This document shows, one piece after another, positions 42,844-51,538 of a stretch of DNA of 64,000 bases. Below the pieces are notes generated by a model that did not search any database, was not told the origin of the DNA, and saw nothing but the letters and a program-made list of their open reading frames with translations. Both the position numbers and the translations under genes were made by a program. The stretch is from Kitasatospora papulosa (GTDB lineage: Bacteria > Actinomycetota > Actinomycetes > Streptomycetales > Streptomycetaceae), in the NCBI RefSeq assembly GCF_000717245.1, contig NZ_JNYQ01000004.1:1210432-1274431 (forward strand), given 5' to 3'. Every line of letters begins with the position of its first letter. Position 1 is the first letter of the stretch.

Positions 42844-44421
42844 ATGCAAGACGTGATCTCCGTACCCCACAACTCAGCACGAGCTCGCCGGTTGTTGACA
42901 GCCACCGCACTCGTCGCAGCCGCCCTGGCCGCAAGCCTGCCCGCCGGACAGACCGCCAGGGCCGCCGCCCCCGAAGCCGTACCGCCACCCCGGCCCGTCA
43001 CCGCAGCCGAGGCCCGCACCGCAGCGTGGCTGGAGGCGCACCCGCAACAGCCCGGGAACTTCTTCCGGGAGCTGCCCAAGGGAGGCGACCTGCACAACCA
43101 CCTCTCCGGCGCGGTGCAGACCGAGTACCTCATCCAGCTCGCCGCCGACGACAACCTCTGCATCGACGCCACGACGACCGCCGTCGCACCGCCGTGCGCC
43201 ACCGGCACCCGGCCTGCGGCCGACGCCCTGACCGATGCGGCGTTCCGCCAGAAGGTCATCCGGGCCTGGTCCATGCAGGACTTCCCGCAGGGGGAGTCGG
43301 GACACGACCACTTCTTCGCCACGTTCGGGAAGTTCGGCGCGGCGACGTCGCACCGCGGGAAGATGCTGGCCGACGTCGCGGGCACCGCCGCGGCGCAGAA
43401 CCAGAGCTACCTGGAAACCATGGTCAGCCCAGCCTCGGCCGGAGCCAGGCAGCTGGCGACCGAGGTGGGCTGGGACGCGGACCTGGCGGCCCTGCACGGC
43501 AAGCTGCTGGCCGGCGGCAGGCTGGACCAGTTGGTGAGGGAGGCCAAGAAGGAGGCCGACACCGCCGACGCCGAGTTCCGCGACACCGCGGGCTGCATGA
43601 CCGCGACCCCCCGCCCCGCCTGCCGGATCACGGTGCGCTGGATCTCCCAGGTGTCCCGCAACAGCGTCCCGGAGCGCGTCTTCACGCAGATCGCCCTGGG
43701 GCTCCGCCTCGCCGAACGGGACCAGCGGTTCGTCGCCGTGAACCTGGTCCAGCCCGAGGACGGCGAGATCTCCCTGCGGGACTACCGCCTGCACATGCGC
43801 ATGCTGAACTACCTGCACGGCGTCTACCCCGACGCCCACATCACCCTGCACGCCGGTGAGCTCGTCCCCGGCCTGGTGAAGCCCGAGGACCTCACCTTCC
43901 ACATCGACGACGCCGTACGCACCGGCCAGGCGGAGCGCATCGGCCACGGGGTCGACCTCGTGCAGGAGACCGACTGGCGCCGGCTCGCCCGCGACATGGC
44001 ACGCCGCCAGGTCGCCGTGGAGGTACCGCTCACCAGCAACGCGCAGATCCTCCAGGTCGAGGGCGTCGACCACCCGTTCCCCGTCTACCGGAAGTACGGC
44101 GTACCCGTCGTGCTGTCCACCGACGACCCCGGCATCTCACGGGGTGACATCGGCCAGGAATACCGCCGGGCGGCCCGGACCTACGGACTCGGCTACCCGG
44201 AGCTGAAGGACCTGGCCCGCGCCTCCCTGGAGTACGCGTTCCTGCCCGGCCGCAGTCTGTGGCGCCCCGACCCCGTACGCCAGGGCTGGCGCCCGGTCCG
44301 CGAGTGCCAGGCACCGCAGTCCGAACGCTGCGCCCGACTGCTCGCGAACAACCCGAAGGCCCGGCTCGAATGGCGCCAGGAACAGAGCTTCCGCACCTTC
44401 GAGGCCCGCTACTCCGGCTGA
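42844..44421 (+). CDS. Secreted adenosine deaminase (ADGF/CECR1-like)
   Basis: The 525-residue protein has a signal peptide (about 12-40) and a metal-dependent amidohydrolase barrel with all deaminase motifs: GGDLHNHLSG (HxH), HAGE, RIGHGVD, PLTSNAQ and STDDPGIS. The length and extracellular location fit the ADGF type rather than cytosolic Add. It would convert adenosine to inosine outside the cell, next in line after the secreted 5'-nucleotidase at 14877. The start is uncertain: ATG 42844 is used, GTG 42826 is possible. The 3' end overlaps the convergent ATPase gene by 13 bp. Confidence 0.87.
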   Translation: MQDVISVPHNSARARRLLTATALVAAALAASLPAGQTARAAAPEAVPPPRPVTAAEARTAAWLEAHPQQPGNFFRELPKGGDLHNHLSGAVQTEYLIQLAADDNLCIDATTTAVAPPCATGTRPAADALTDAAFRQKVIRAWSMQDFPQGESGHDHFFATFGKFGAATSHRGKMLADVAGTAAAQNQSYLETMVSPASAGARQLATEVGWDADLAALHGKLLAGGRLDQLVREAKKEADTADAEFRDTAGCMTATPRPACRITVRWISQVSRNSVPERVFTQIALGLRLAERDQRFVAVNLVQPEDGEISLRDYRLHMRMLNYLHGVYPDAHITLHAGELVPGLVKPEDLTFHIDDAVRTGQAERIGHGVDLVQETDWRRLARDMARRQVAVEVPLTSNAQILQVEGVDHPFPVYRKYGVPVVLSTDDPGISRGDIGQEYRRAARTYGLGYPELKDLARASLEYAFLPGRSLWRPDPVRQGWRPVRECQAPQSERCARLLANNPKARLEWRQEQSFRTFEARYSG

Positions 44422-44873
44422 CGCCCGCGCGCCGGGCAGGGCGGGAACGTGCACTCCACCCACAGCACCTTCCCGCCCTGTCCGGGCAGTCCGCTCCTGA
44501 TCGGGTACGCGCCCCAGCTCTCGGCACACTGCCGTACGAGCTGGAGCCCGCGCCCCCGTTCGGCCAGGACGTCTCTCTCGTCCAGGAGGCCGCCACAGAA
44601 CGGAGCCGGGATCTCCGGATTGCTGTCCCACACCCCGACCCGCACCCGGTTCCGTCCCGCTCCGCGCATACGGAGCGAGTACGGGCCCGAGGAGTGCCGG
44701 TACGCGTTGGTCACGAGTTCACTCGCCAGCAGCTCGGCCGTGTCGACCAGATCCCGCATCCCGTGCACCCGCAGGACGGTCCGCAGGGTCGACCGGGCGA
44801 TCCCGGGCCCGCGGGGATCCTGCGGAAGTTGGAGGGTGTACGCCCAAGGCGGCGTTACGGTGGCCGGAGCCAT
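44409..44873 (-). CDS. HATPase anti-sigma-like regulatory protein
   Basis: The 154-residue protein is a single GHKL ATPase domain (ELVTNAYRHS, VGVWDSNPE, RGRGLQLVRQ), like RsbW-type anti-sigma kinases. The G1 box normally contains DxGxG; here it is DSNPEIP, which is divergent. It sits divergent from an XRE/DUF397 pair, the usual trio in Streptomyces (abaA/whiJ-type loci). It may relay signals to development or secondary metabolism. Confidence 0.87.
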   Translation of the reverse strand: MAPATVTPPWAYTLQLPQDPRGPGIARSTLRTVLRVHGMRDLVDTAELLASELVTNAYRHSSGPYSLRMRGAGRNRVRVGVWDSNPEIPAPFCGGLLDERDVLAERGRGLQLVRQCAESWGAYPIRSGLPGQGGKVLWVECTFPPCPARGRQPE

Positions 44874-44991
44874 GGAAGTCTCCGTTCACGGAGGGGCGGT
44901 CGGGGTGCGTGTCGCAGAGCCCGGTGACGAGACCGCTCCGTCGAGCGGGGTACTTCCGGGCGGGTGGCCTGGGTCAAAGGTAGCCAGCTCC

Positions 44992-45007
44992 GGCTAATGC
45001 ATTAACC
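44992..45007. promoter_or_regulatory. 16-bp near-perfect palindrome before the XRE gene
   Basis: GGCTAATGCATTAACC is a dyad with one mismatched pair, between divergent genes. It is AT-rich against its surroundings and is a plausible operator for the XRE regulator. Confidence 0.55.
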
Positions 45008-45019
45008 GAAAGACGAGTA

Positions 45020-45079
45020 ATGAGTGAACTGCCACCCTTCCGGGTGACCAGGCGTTCGAGGGGGCGGACCGACCGGTGA
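45020..45079 (+). CDS. Candidate 19-residue upstream ORF
   Basis: The ORF starts at ATG 45020 and encodes MSELPPFRVTRRSRGRTDR. Its stop overlaps the GTG of the XRE gene as GTGA, so ribosomes ending here could restart on the regulator. No strong ribosome site is seen upstream, so confidence is low. Confidence 0.3.
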   Translation: MSELPPFRVTRRSRGRTDR

Positions 45080-45921
45080 GGACCAATCCGACAGGCCGCC
45101 AACTGCGCCTTGGCGGCGAACTGCGCAAGCTCCGTGAACGTGCCGGCCTCACTGCTACGCAGGCAGGCGAGCTGCTGGGCGTGAAGCAGAACCAGATCAG
45201 CAACATGGAGGCGGGCCGCGTAGGCGTCAGTCCGGAGAGGGTTCGCACTCTGGCCGACCACTACCGGTGCTCGAACACCGAAGTCGTCTCAGCGCTCTGC
45301 GACATGGCCGCCCACCGTACGCGTGGCTGGTGGGAGGAGTACCGAGAGGTCCTGCCTCCACCCCTTCTCGACCTCGCCGAGAGCGAGCATCACGCGGAGC
45401 GACTGCGCACTGCGGTCACCGTCCACATCCCCGGGCTGCTCCAGACACCGGAGCACGCGCGGGAGATTTTCCGCCAGGACGTGCCGGAGCTCTCGCCACC
45501 CGACATCGAGCACCGCATCTCGTTCCGGATCAAACGCCAGGCCGTACTCTTCCGGCACAGCCCGGCCACCCAGCACATCGTCATCCACGAGGCCGCCCTG
45601 CGGATGCAGTTCGGCGGACCGAAGGTGACCCGGCATCAGCTCCGACATCTGGTGGAGATGAGCCAGCACGATCATGTCGTGCTCCAGGTCATCCCGTTCT
45701 CAGCAGGCGCCTTCGCGGGATCGGGCCAGTCGATCTACTACCTCCACGGCCCCGTGCCTCAGCTCGACAGCGTCAATCTGGACCAGTCCCACGGTCCCGT
45801 CTTCCTGGACGCGGAGGAGCAGTTGCAGAAGTACCGCGTCCTGCTGAGCCGGATCGAGGCCATCGCATTGTCGCCCGAGAAGTCTCGCGACTTCATACAC
45901 ACCGTCGCCCGGAATCTGTGA
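45076..45921 (+). CDS. XRE-family regulator with DUF5753 (Scr1/WhiJ type)
   Basis: The 281-residue protein has an N-terminal helix-turn-helix (LTATQAGELLGVKQNQISNME) and a C-terminal DUF5753 domain (about 95-270; PGLLQTPEHAREIF, VLQVIPFSAGAFAGSG). This family regulates development and antibiotics in Streptomyces and is paired with a DUF397 protein. Two DUF397 genes follow at once and an ATPase gene diverges, the complete set. The start is GTG 45076. Confidence 0.92.
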   Translation: MRTNPTGRQLRLGGELRKLRERAGLTATQAGELLGVKQNQISNMEAGRVGVSPERVRTLADHYRCSNTEVVSALCDMAAHRTRGWWEEYREVLPPPLLDLAESEHHAERLRTAVTVHIPGLLQTPEHAREIFRQDVPELSPPDIEHRISFRIKRQAVLFRHSPATQHIVIHEAALRMQFGGPKVTRHQLRHLVEMSQHDHVVLQVIPFSAGAFAGSGQSIYYLHGPVPQLDSVNLDQSHGPVFLDAEEQLQKYRVLLSRIEAIALSPEKSRDFIHTVARNL

Positions 45922-45931
45922 GGTATCAGAA

Positions 45932-46120
45932 TTGTCCGCACTCGTATGGCAGAAGTCGTCCTACTGCGCCCAGGGCAACTCATGCGTGCACGTCGCAGCC
46001 GACCACGGATCCGTGGCCCTCACCGAGAGCGGCGACCCCGGCGGCGCGATACTCCGGACCAGTCCGGCCGCCTGGGCTGCCCTGATCCGAACGGTCAAGG
46101 AGTCACAGGACCGTGCCTGA
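45932..46120 (+). CDS. DUF397 protein (first copy)
   Basis: The 62-residue protein starts at TTG 45932 with a GAGG ribosome site. WQKSSYCAQGNSCVHVA, then SVALTESGDPGGAILRTSPAAWAALI, is the classic DUF397 sequence. It lies 10 bp after the XRE gene and is probably its antitoxin-like or anti-regulator partner. Confidence 0.9.
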   Translation: MSALVWQKSSYCAQGNSCVHVAADHGSVALTESGDPGGAILRTSPAAWAALIRTVKESQDRA

Positions 46121-46361
46121 CCTCCAGGCCGGCCTCGTCTGGACCCGCGCCGCGCCCGAGGACGCCGAAGGGCCAGGGCCCTGGATCGAGATCGCGTTCG
46201 GTCCCGGGGAGCTCGTGCATCTGCGCGAGACCGGCGACCCCGGAACGGTCGTGACCACCACGGCACAGAAGTGGGAGGCGTTCACCAGAGGTGTCCTGGC
46301 GGGCGAGTTCGATCACTTCGCCGAGCCGGGGAGCGGAGCCCTCGTCACGGACGACACCTGA
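46113..46361 (+). CDS. DUF397 protein (second, divergent copy)
   Basis: The 82-residue protein overlaps the first DUF397 gene by 8 bp (GTG 46113). It keeps the motif order (WTRAAPE, IEIAFGPGELVHLRETGDPGTVVTTTAQKWEAF split as seen) but lacks the Cys pair and has a longer acidic tail. Two unequal DUF397 copies after one regulator may give one partner for binding and one for tuning, which is inference. Confidence 0.85.
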   Translation: MPDLQAGLVWTRAAPEDAEGPGPWIEIAFGPGELVHLRETGDPGTVVTTTAQKWEAFTRGVLAGEFDHFAEPGSGALVTDDT

Positions 46362-46423
46362 CGCCCCTCGAAACCCGGGGGGCCATTACGGCGGAGCAAG
46401 CACCCGCCACCGCGCGGGAGTTC

Positions 46424-46987
46424 TCATGCGGAGCGCAGGCCCCGGTCGGCGAAGGCGATCAGCCATTCGAGGCTCTCGTCGATGTCGGCGCTCCACCGGA
46501 ACCCGCCTCCCGCCTGCAACGTGGCGAACCCGTGGAAGAGGCTGCGCAGGGTGCGCAGGGCGTGGTCCACGTCGGACTCGGGGATGTCGTAGCCGCGCAG
46601 GACCGCCATGAACGCGTCGAGCAGCCGGGAGCCCGCGACGGCCAGCGGGTCGTCCGGGCCGGAGGGTTCCTGGCCGAGCGTGGCGGCGTAGCGGCCCGGG
46701 TGCTCCACCACGAAGGCGCGGAAGGAACGCGCGGCGGCCGCCAGGGCGTCGCGGCCCGCGTATCCCCGCACCGCCAGCCCGACGGCCTCGGCGGCCTCGT
46801 CCAGTGCCAGCTCCGCGATCCGGCGGTTGAGGTCATCCAAGCCGCCGACGTGCTTGTACAGGGACGGCGTACGCACGCCCAGCCGCTCGGCCAGCAGGCC
46901 CATCGTCAGGCTGCCCACGCCCACCTCGTCGGCGAGGGCGGCGGCCGCCGCGACCACGGACGCCGGGTCCAGGCCCGCCCTAGGCAC
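46424..46987 (-). CDS. TetR-family repressor
   Basis: The 187-residue protein has a TetR helix-turn-helix (VGVGSLTMGLLAERLGVRTP, SLYKHVGG) and a C-terminal WHG-type ligand domain. The GTG start overlaps the stop of the hydrolase gene upstream by 8 bp, so the two are one operon. A 37-bp nested dyad lies before the operon and is the obvious operator. The ligand may be the hydrolase substrate. Confidence 0.9.
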   Translation of the reverse strand: MPRAGLDPASVVAAAAALADEVGVGSLTMGLLAERLGVRTPSLYKHVGGLDDLNRRIAELALDEAAEAVGLAVRGYAGRDALAAAARSFRAFVVEHPGRYAATLGQEPSGPDDPLAVAGSRLLDAFMAVLRGYDIPESDVDHALRTLRSLFHGFATLQAGGGFRWSADIDESLEWLIAFADRGLRSA

Positions 46988-47816
46988 GGGCGGCGTCCGT
47001 CCGGAGGAAGCCGAGCACGAGGGAGACCACTTGGTCGGGGAACTGGTCGTGCGGGTAGTGCCCGGCGCCCTCGATCATCTCGAGGCGCCCGAGGCCGGAC
47101 GGCAGGGCGTCGACGATCGCGGCCCCCTCACCGTGCGGGTCGGCCCAGTCGGGGTCGAGCGTGCCCATCACGACCAGGACCGGGCAGCGGACGTTGCCGA
47201 GCTGCGCTCCCGCGTCGACCGGGGTGCTGCGGCCCATGCCCTGCATGGCCTTCATCCGGCCCGGTTCGCGCAACAGCGACTCGATGCGGCCGACCCGCTC
47301 CGACCAGCCGGCCGGCTTCGCGCCGGGGTAGGCCACATCGAGGTACGACAGCCACTGGGACACGCTGCCGAACAGCCCCGCGCCGAGGAGCCGCAGCATG
47401 CCCTGTCTGAAGCGCTTCACCTTCAGGTCCGCGAGAGCGATCGACTGCTTGCGGGTGAAGGGCGCCAGTTCGACGACCCCGGTCACCAGGGACGGCTCCT
47501 GGGCGGCGGCGATGGTGGCGGCGCCGCCGGAGATCGAGTGCCCGACGATCACGGCCGGGCCGCCCAGGTGACGGATCACGGCGAGCAGGTCGCCCGCGAC
47601 GGCGGTACGGCTCCAGGCCGGCCAGTCGACGCTGGACTCGCCGCAGCCCCGGATGTCGACAGCCGCGACCCGGTGACCGGCCGCCACCAGCGGCGGGATC
47701 ACCTCGCGGTAGGCGGCACGGCTGTCGCCCATGCCGTGCGCGAGGACGATCAGCGGGCCGGAGCCCGCCACCTCGTAAGCGATCGTTCCGCCGTCGACGG
47801 CAAGGTATTCGGTCAC
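46980..47816 (-). CDS. Alpha/beta hydrolase
   Basis: The 278-residue protein has nucleophile elbow GHSISGG, acid in GTLDPDWADP and His in EGAGHYPHDQFP. It starts MTEYLAVDGGTIAYEVAG, as in many small-molecule esterases or epoxide hydrolase relatives. It is cytoplasmic. It is the first gene of the operon with the TetR repressor, with a GTG start at 47816 and the operator 30-70 bp upstream. Confidence 0.88.
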   Translation of the reverse strand: MTEYLAVDGGTIAYEVAGSGPLIVLAHGMGDSRAAYREVIPPLVAAGHRVAAVDIRGCGESSVDWPAWSRTAVAGDLLAVIRHLGGPAVIVGHSISGGAATIAAAQEPSLVTGVVELAPFTRKQSIALADLKVKRFRQGMLRLLGAGLFGSVSQWLSYLDVAYPGAKPAGWSERVGRIESLLREPGRMKAMQGMGRSTPVDAGAQLGNVRCPVLVVMGTLDPDWADPHGEGAAIVDALPSGLGRLEMIEGAGHYPHDQFPDQVVSLVLGFLRTDAARA

Positions 47817-47847
47817 GACACCCTCCAGGGCGCTCGGTCGGCGTTCC

Positions 47848-47884
47848 GGCTAATACTCTTAGCTAAAAGCTAATGTCATTAGCC
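47848..47884. promoter_or_regulatory. Nested double dyad, TetR operator
   Basis: Outer arms GGCTAAT/ATTAGCC (47848-47854, 47878-47884) enclose inner arms TTAGCT/AGCTAA with equal 4-base gaps and a 3-base AAA centre. The whole 37 bp is symmetric except for the 4-base gaps and centre, fitting two repressor dimers. It lies between the hydrolase operon and the lyase gene and could control both. Confidence 0.85.
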
Positions 47885-48003
47885 AGGGTTGTCAACGCCC
47901 GTGGGAGGAGCGCGACCCGGCCGTTGACATCGGCGAGAGACCGTTGGTTGGCTGGGAGGAGAAGAGCATCGAGCACATACGGGCCGGACCTTGGAGCGTG
48001 CTG

Positions 48004-50571
48004 GTGGAGCTCTCACGTCGTTCCGCACTGTCCGCGATCCCCGCCGCCACCCTCTGGGCGGTGTCCCAGGCGCTGCGGGCCGAAGCGGCCCCACCACGAG
48101 ATGCGACCACCACGGCCACCACCCCGGCGCCGTCGGACACGGCCCGCCTCCTCCGCAACACCGTCGCGATCCTCGCCGGCACCGCCGAGTCCAACGCACG
48201 CCCCGAGGTCGCCCCGAAGATCGACGCCGTGCGGGCGACGGCGCGTGCCAGGCTCGCGGCGATGGACCGCGCCGGACACGACGAGCTCTTCGAGGGCGTA
48301 CCGCTCGGCACCAGCGACCCGAATCTGAGCACGTCCTACCAGTACCTCTACGAGATCGCACTGGCCGCCGACCTGCCCGGCACCACCACCCCGGACGCCG
48401 ACGCGACGGTCCGCCACCGCGTCGTCGACGGCTTGGCCCGGCTCCACGACGACTGGTTCGGGGACCAGTCGAAGGGCTACTACGGCAACTGGTTCCACTG
48501 GGAGATCGGCATACCGGGCTACGCCACCAAGACCCTGATCCTCCTCCGCGACGACCTCGCCGAGCAGCGGCCGGACCTCACCGCCGCGTACGTAGCCTCC
48601 ATGGACGCCTACCTGCGCAACGGCAAGGACGGCGACGTCGATCTCGACTCCCGCTTCCACACCGGCGCCAACCTCGCCGACATCACGACGAACCGCATCC
48701 TCCAGGGCGCCCTGCTCGGCGACGAGGCCCGCATCACCAAGGCCCTCGCCGACCAGCTGACCGTCTTCGCCACGGTCGACCCCTACCAACCACGCCACGG
48801 GGTCACCGACGGCTTCCACGCCGACGGCTCCTTCGTCCAGCACGGCTCCGTCGCGTACACGGGCTCCTACGGCAAGGGGCTGCTCACCCGCATCGTCCAG
48901 ACCGTCAAGATCCTCGACGGCACCCGTTACGTCCCCGACGACAGCCTGCCCGGTGTCGTCCTGGGCTGGATCGCCGACGGCTTCGCCCCGCTGATCTTCG
49001 AGGGCTGGATGATGGAGATCGTCAAGGGACGTGCGGTCTCCCGGACCGGCACGGGCTACGCGGACGTCACCGCCGTGGTGGAAGCCGCCGTCGACCTCTC
49101 CGCGCACACGGCCGGCAGCGACACCGAAACCCTCCAGGGCTACGTCAAACACATCCGGCAGACCTCGAAGGCCGGCCTCGACCCCACCGCCTTCGTCTCC
49201 CCCGTCAGCATCGCCCGCTACGCCGACATCCTCGGCTCCCCCGTGCCCGCGACGGATCTCTGTCCCGCCGCCTCCCACACCGCGTACAACGCGATGGACC
49301 GGACCGTCCACCGCCGGCCCGGCTACGCCTTCGCGCTCGCCCGCAGCTCCACGCGGACCAGCATGTACGAGTACATGAGCGGCGAGAACCTGATGCCGTG
49401 GTTCCAGGGCACCGGCGCCCACCACCTGTACCTGTCCGGCACGGACCAGCGCCAGGCGTACGGCGTCGACCACTTCACCGCCGTCCCGCCCGACCGGCTC
49501 GCGGGCGTCACCGCCCCCGCCGGGACCCGGCGCACCGTCCCCGAGCTGTACGGCACCCTCTGGTACGACAACCCCGGGCGCGGCTTCACCTCGTCCTCCG
49601 AAGCGCAGAACGCGTACGTCTACTTCCCCCGCGCCACCCAGGAGTTCTCCGGCGGCGCCCGTCTCGGCACCTACGGGGCGGCGGGGCTCGTCCTGTCCGA
49701 CGACGCCGCCTACGCCGCCCAGCAGGCGGGCACACTCCCCGAGGACTTCGTGGCCTACCGCGCGGCACGGGCCACCAGGTCCTGGTTCATGTTCGACGAC
49801 GAGATCCTCGTGCTCTCCGCGGGCGTGACCGGATCCGCCGGGCGCGCGGCGACCACCACCGTCGACAGTCGCATCGCCGACCCCGCCTCGCCCGTCGCCG
49901 TCACGGGCGCCGTCCGCGACGGGTCGCCCTGGCAGCGCACCGGCACCGCCCCACCGGCCTGGCTGCGATACGCCGACACGGGGCAGAGGACCTCGGTCGG
50001 CTACGTCTTCCTGTCCGGCCCGCCCCCGGTCGTCGCCCTCGACACGGTCACCCGCAGCCGACGCCTCGTACGCCTCACCAACGCGGACACCGCCGTGACC
50101 AAGCAGGTCTTCACCCTGTCCTACGAACACTCCGCCGGAGCCCGGCCCGCCACCACGGCGCACGCTCTCGTCCCGAACGCCTCCCCGGAACAACTGGCCT
50201 CGTACGCCCACGGCCCCCTCTCGGTCCTGTCCAACACGGAACAGTTGCAGGCCGCGGCGCACACCCACCTCGGCATCACCGCTGCCAACGCGTTCACCCC
50301 CGGAACGCACCGGGTGGGGCGCCTGGTGATCGACGGCCCGGCGAGCGTCCTGCTGCGCCGCACCGAGGGCGGCACGTACGCCGTGGCGGTGTCCGACCCC
50401 ACGACGGCACGGCGCACCGTGTCGGTCACCCTCCACGGCCGTCCCCGACGGACCGTCTCGGCGGACCCCGGGGTCCGCGTCCACCACGTCCCCGGCGGCA
50501 CCCGCCTCGACGTCACGACCCACCACGCCTACGGCCGCAGCTTCACGGCGACGCTGAGAGGCAGAGCCTGA
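48004..50571 (+). CDS. Secreted polysaccharide lyase family 8 (hyaluronate/chondroitin/xanthan lyase type)
   Basis: The 855-residue protein has an export signal with MELSRRSALSAIP, Tat-like (RR then hydrophobic). The alpha-toroid domain carries NWFHWEIGIPGYATKTL and the catalytic His and Tyr in FVQHGSVAYTGSYGKG, followed by MYEYMSGEN and the beta-sandwich domains. These enzymes cleave uronate polymers by beta-elimination. GTG 48004 has GGAG seven bases upstream and puts the signal at the N-terminus; earlier in-frame starts are worse. It lies next to the TetR dyad. It is a single gene. Confidence 0.9.
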   Translation: MELSRRSALSAIPAATLWAVSQALRAEAAPPRDATTTATTPAPSDTARLLRNTVAILAGTAESNARPEVAPKIDAVRATARARLAAMDRAGHDELFEGVPLGTSDPNLSTSYQYLYEIALAADLPGTTTPDADATVRHRVVDGLARLHDDWFGDQSKGYYGNWFHWEIGIPGYATKTLILLRDDLAEQRPDLTAAYVASMDAYLRNGKDGDVDLDSRFHTGANLADITTNRILQGALLGDEARITKALADQLTVFATVDPYQPRHGVTDGFHADGSFVQHGSVAYTGSYGKGLLTRIVQTVKILDGTRYVPDDSLPGVVLGWIADGFAPLIFEGWMMEIVKGRAVSRTGTGYADVTAVVEAAVDLSAHTAGSDTETLQGYVKHIRQTSKAGLDPTAFVSPVSIARYADILGSPVPATDLCPAASHTAYNAMDRTVHRRPGYAFALARSSTRTSMYEYMSGENLMPWFQGTGAHHLYLSGTDQRQAYGVDHFTAVPPDRLAGVTAPAGTRRTVPELYGTLWYDNPGRGFTSSSEAQNAYVYFPRATQEFSGGARLGTYGAAGLVLSDDAAYAAQQAGTLPEDFVAYRAARATRSWFMFDDEILVLSAGVTGSAGRAATTTVDSRIADPASPVAVTGAVRDGSPWQRTGTAPPAWLRYADTGQRTSVGYVFLSGPPPVVALDTVTRSRRLVRLTNADTAVTKQVFTLSYEHSAGARPATTAHALVPNASPEQLASYAHGPLSVLSNTEQLQAAAHTHLGITAANAFTPGTHRVGRLVIDGPASVLLRRTEGGTYAVAVSDPTTARRTVSVTLHGRPRRTVSADPGVRVHHVPGGTRLDVTTHHAYGRSFTATLRGRA

Positions 50572-50620
50572 GACGGTGCACCGGCAACCGCGGGAACCGG
50601 CCCGGTGGAACAATCCGACG

Positions 50621-51538
50621 ATGCACTCCTCAACGGAAGCGACCAGCACACCGGCATCCGTGTCGGCAGCGGCGTCCGGCACCTGGACGCTCGGTGACCT
50701 GACGGTCAACCGCCTCGGCTTCGGCTCGATGCGCCTTCCCCAGAACGGCGAGGCGTTCGCCGACCGGACGTCCGGCGACCGGGATCGCGCCCTCGGCGTC
50801 CTGCGCCGTGCCGTCGAACTCGGCGTGAACCACATCGACACCGCGGCCTTCTATTTCTCGCCGCTGCGGTCCGCCAACGAGCTCATCAACAGCGCGCTCT
50901 CCCCCTACTCCGACGACCTGGTCATCACGACCAAGGTCGGCCCCGGCCGTGACCCCTCCGGGGCGTTCGTATGGGCAACCCCCGAGCAGCTGCGCGGCCA
51001 GGTCGAGGAGAACCTGCGCCAGCTCGGACGTGATCACCTGGACGTGGTGAACCTGCGCCTCGCGGGCAGTCAGGCATCCGCATCCGTCGCCGACCACTTC
51101 GGCGCCCTGGCCGAGCTCCGCGAGGCCGGTCTCATCCGCCACCTCGGCATCTCCCACACCACACCGGAACAACTCGCCGAGGCCCGGCGCATCGCTCCCG
51201 TGGTCTGCGTGCAGAACGCGTACGGCATCGGATCCCCGGCGCAGGACCACGCGTTCCTGCGCTCCTGCGGCGACCAGGGCATCGCCTTCGTACCGTTCTT
51301 CGCCATCGCCGGCGCCGGGCGCGAGGGAGGCGCGAGCAGCGCCCACGACGAGGCGGTGCTGAAGGTCGCCGGCGGCCACGGGGTGACCCCCGCCCAGGTG
51401 AGGCTGGCGTGGACACTGCACCAGGGGCCGCACGTCCTGGCCATTCCGGGCACCGGCAACCCCGGCCATCTCGTCGAGAACGTCGCTGCCGGTGCGCTGC
51501 GGCTCTCCGACGAGGACCTGGCACTCCTCGCCCGATGA
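50621..51538 (+). CDS. Aldo/keto reductase
   Basis: The 305-residue protein has the AKR barrel with Asp and Tyr in HIDTAAFYFSP, Lys in VITTKVGPG, and GLIRHLGISH and IPGTGNPGHLVENVAA for NADPH binding. The substrate is unknown. The stop overlaps the DUF402 start as ATGA. The first 20 residues are a Ser/Thr/Ala-rich extension. Confidence 0.9.
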   Translation: MHSSTEATSTPASVSAAASGTWTLGDLTVNRLGFGSMRLPQNGEAFADRTSGDRDRALGVLRRAVELGVNHIDTAAFYFSPLRSANELINSALSPYSDDLVITTKVGPGRDPSGAFVWATPEQLRGQVEENLRQLGRDHLDVVNLRLAGSQASASVADHFGALAELREAGLIRHLGISHTTPEQLAEARRIAPVVCVQNAYGIGSPAQDHAFLRSCGDQGIAFVPFFAIAGAGREGGASSAHDEAVLKVAGGHGVTPAQVRLAWTLHQGPHVLAIPGTGNPGHLVENVAAGALRLSDEDLALLAR

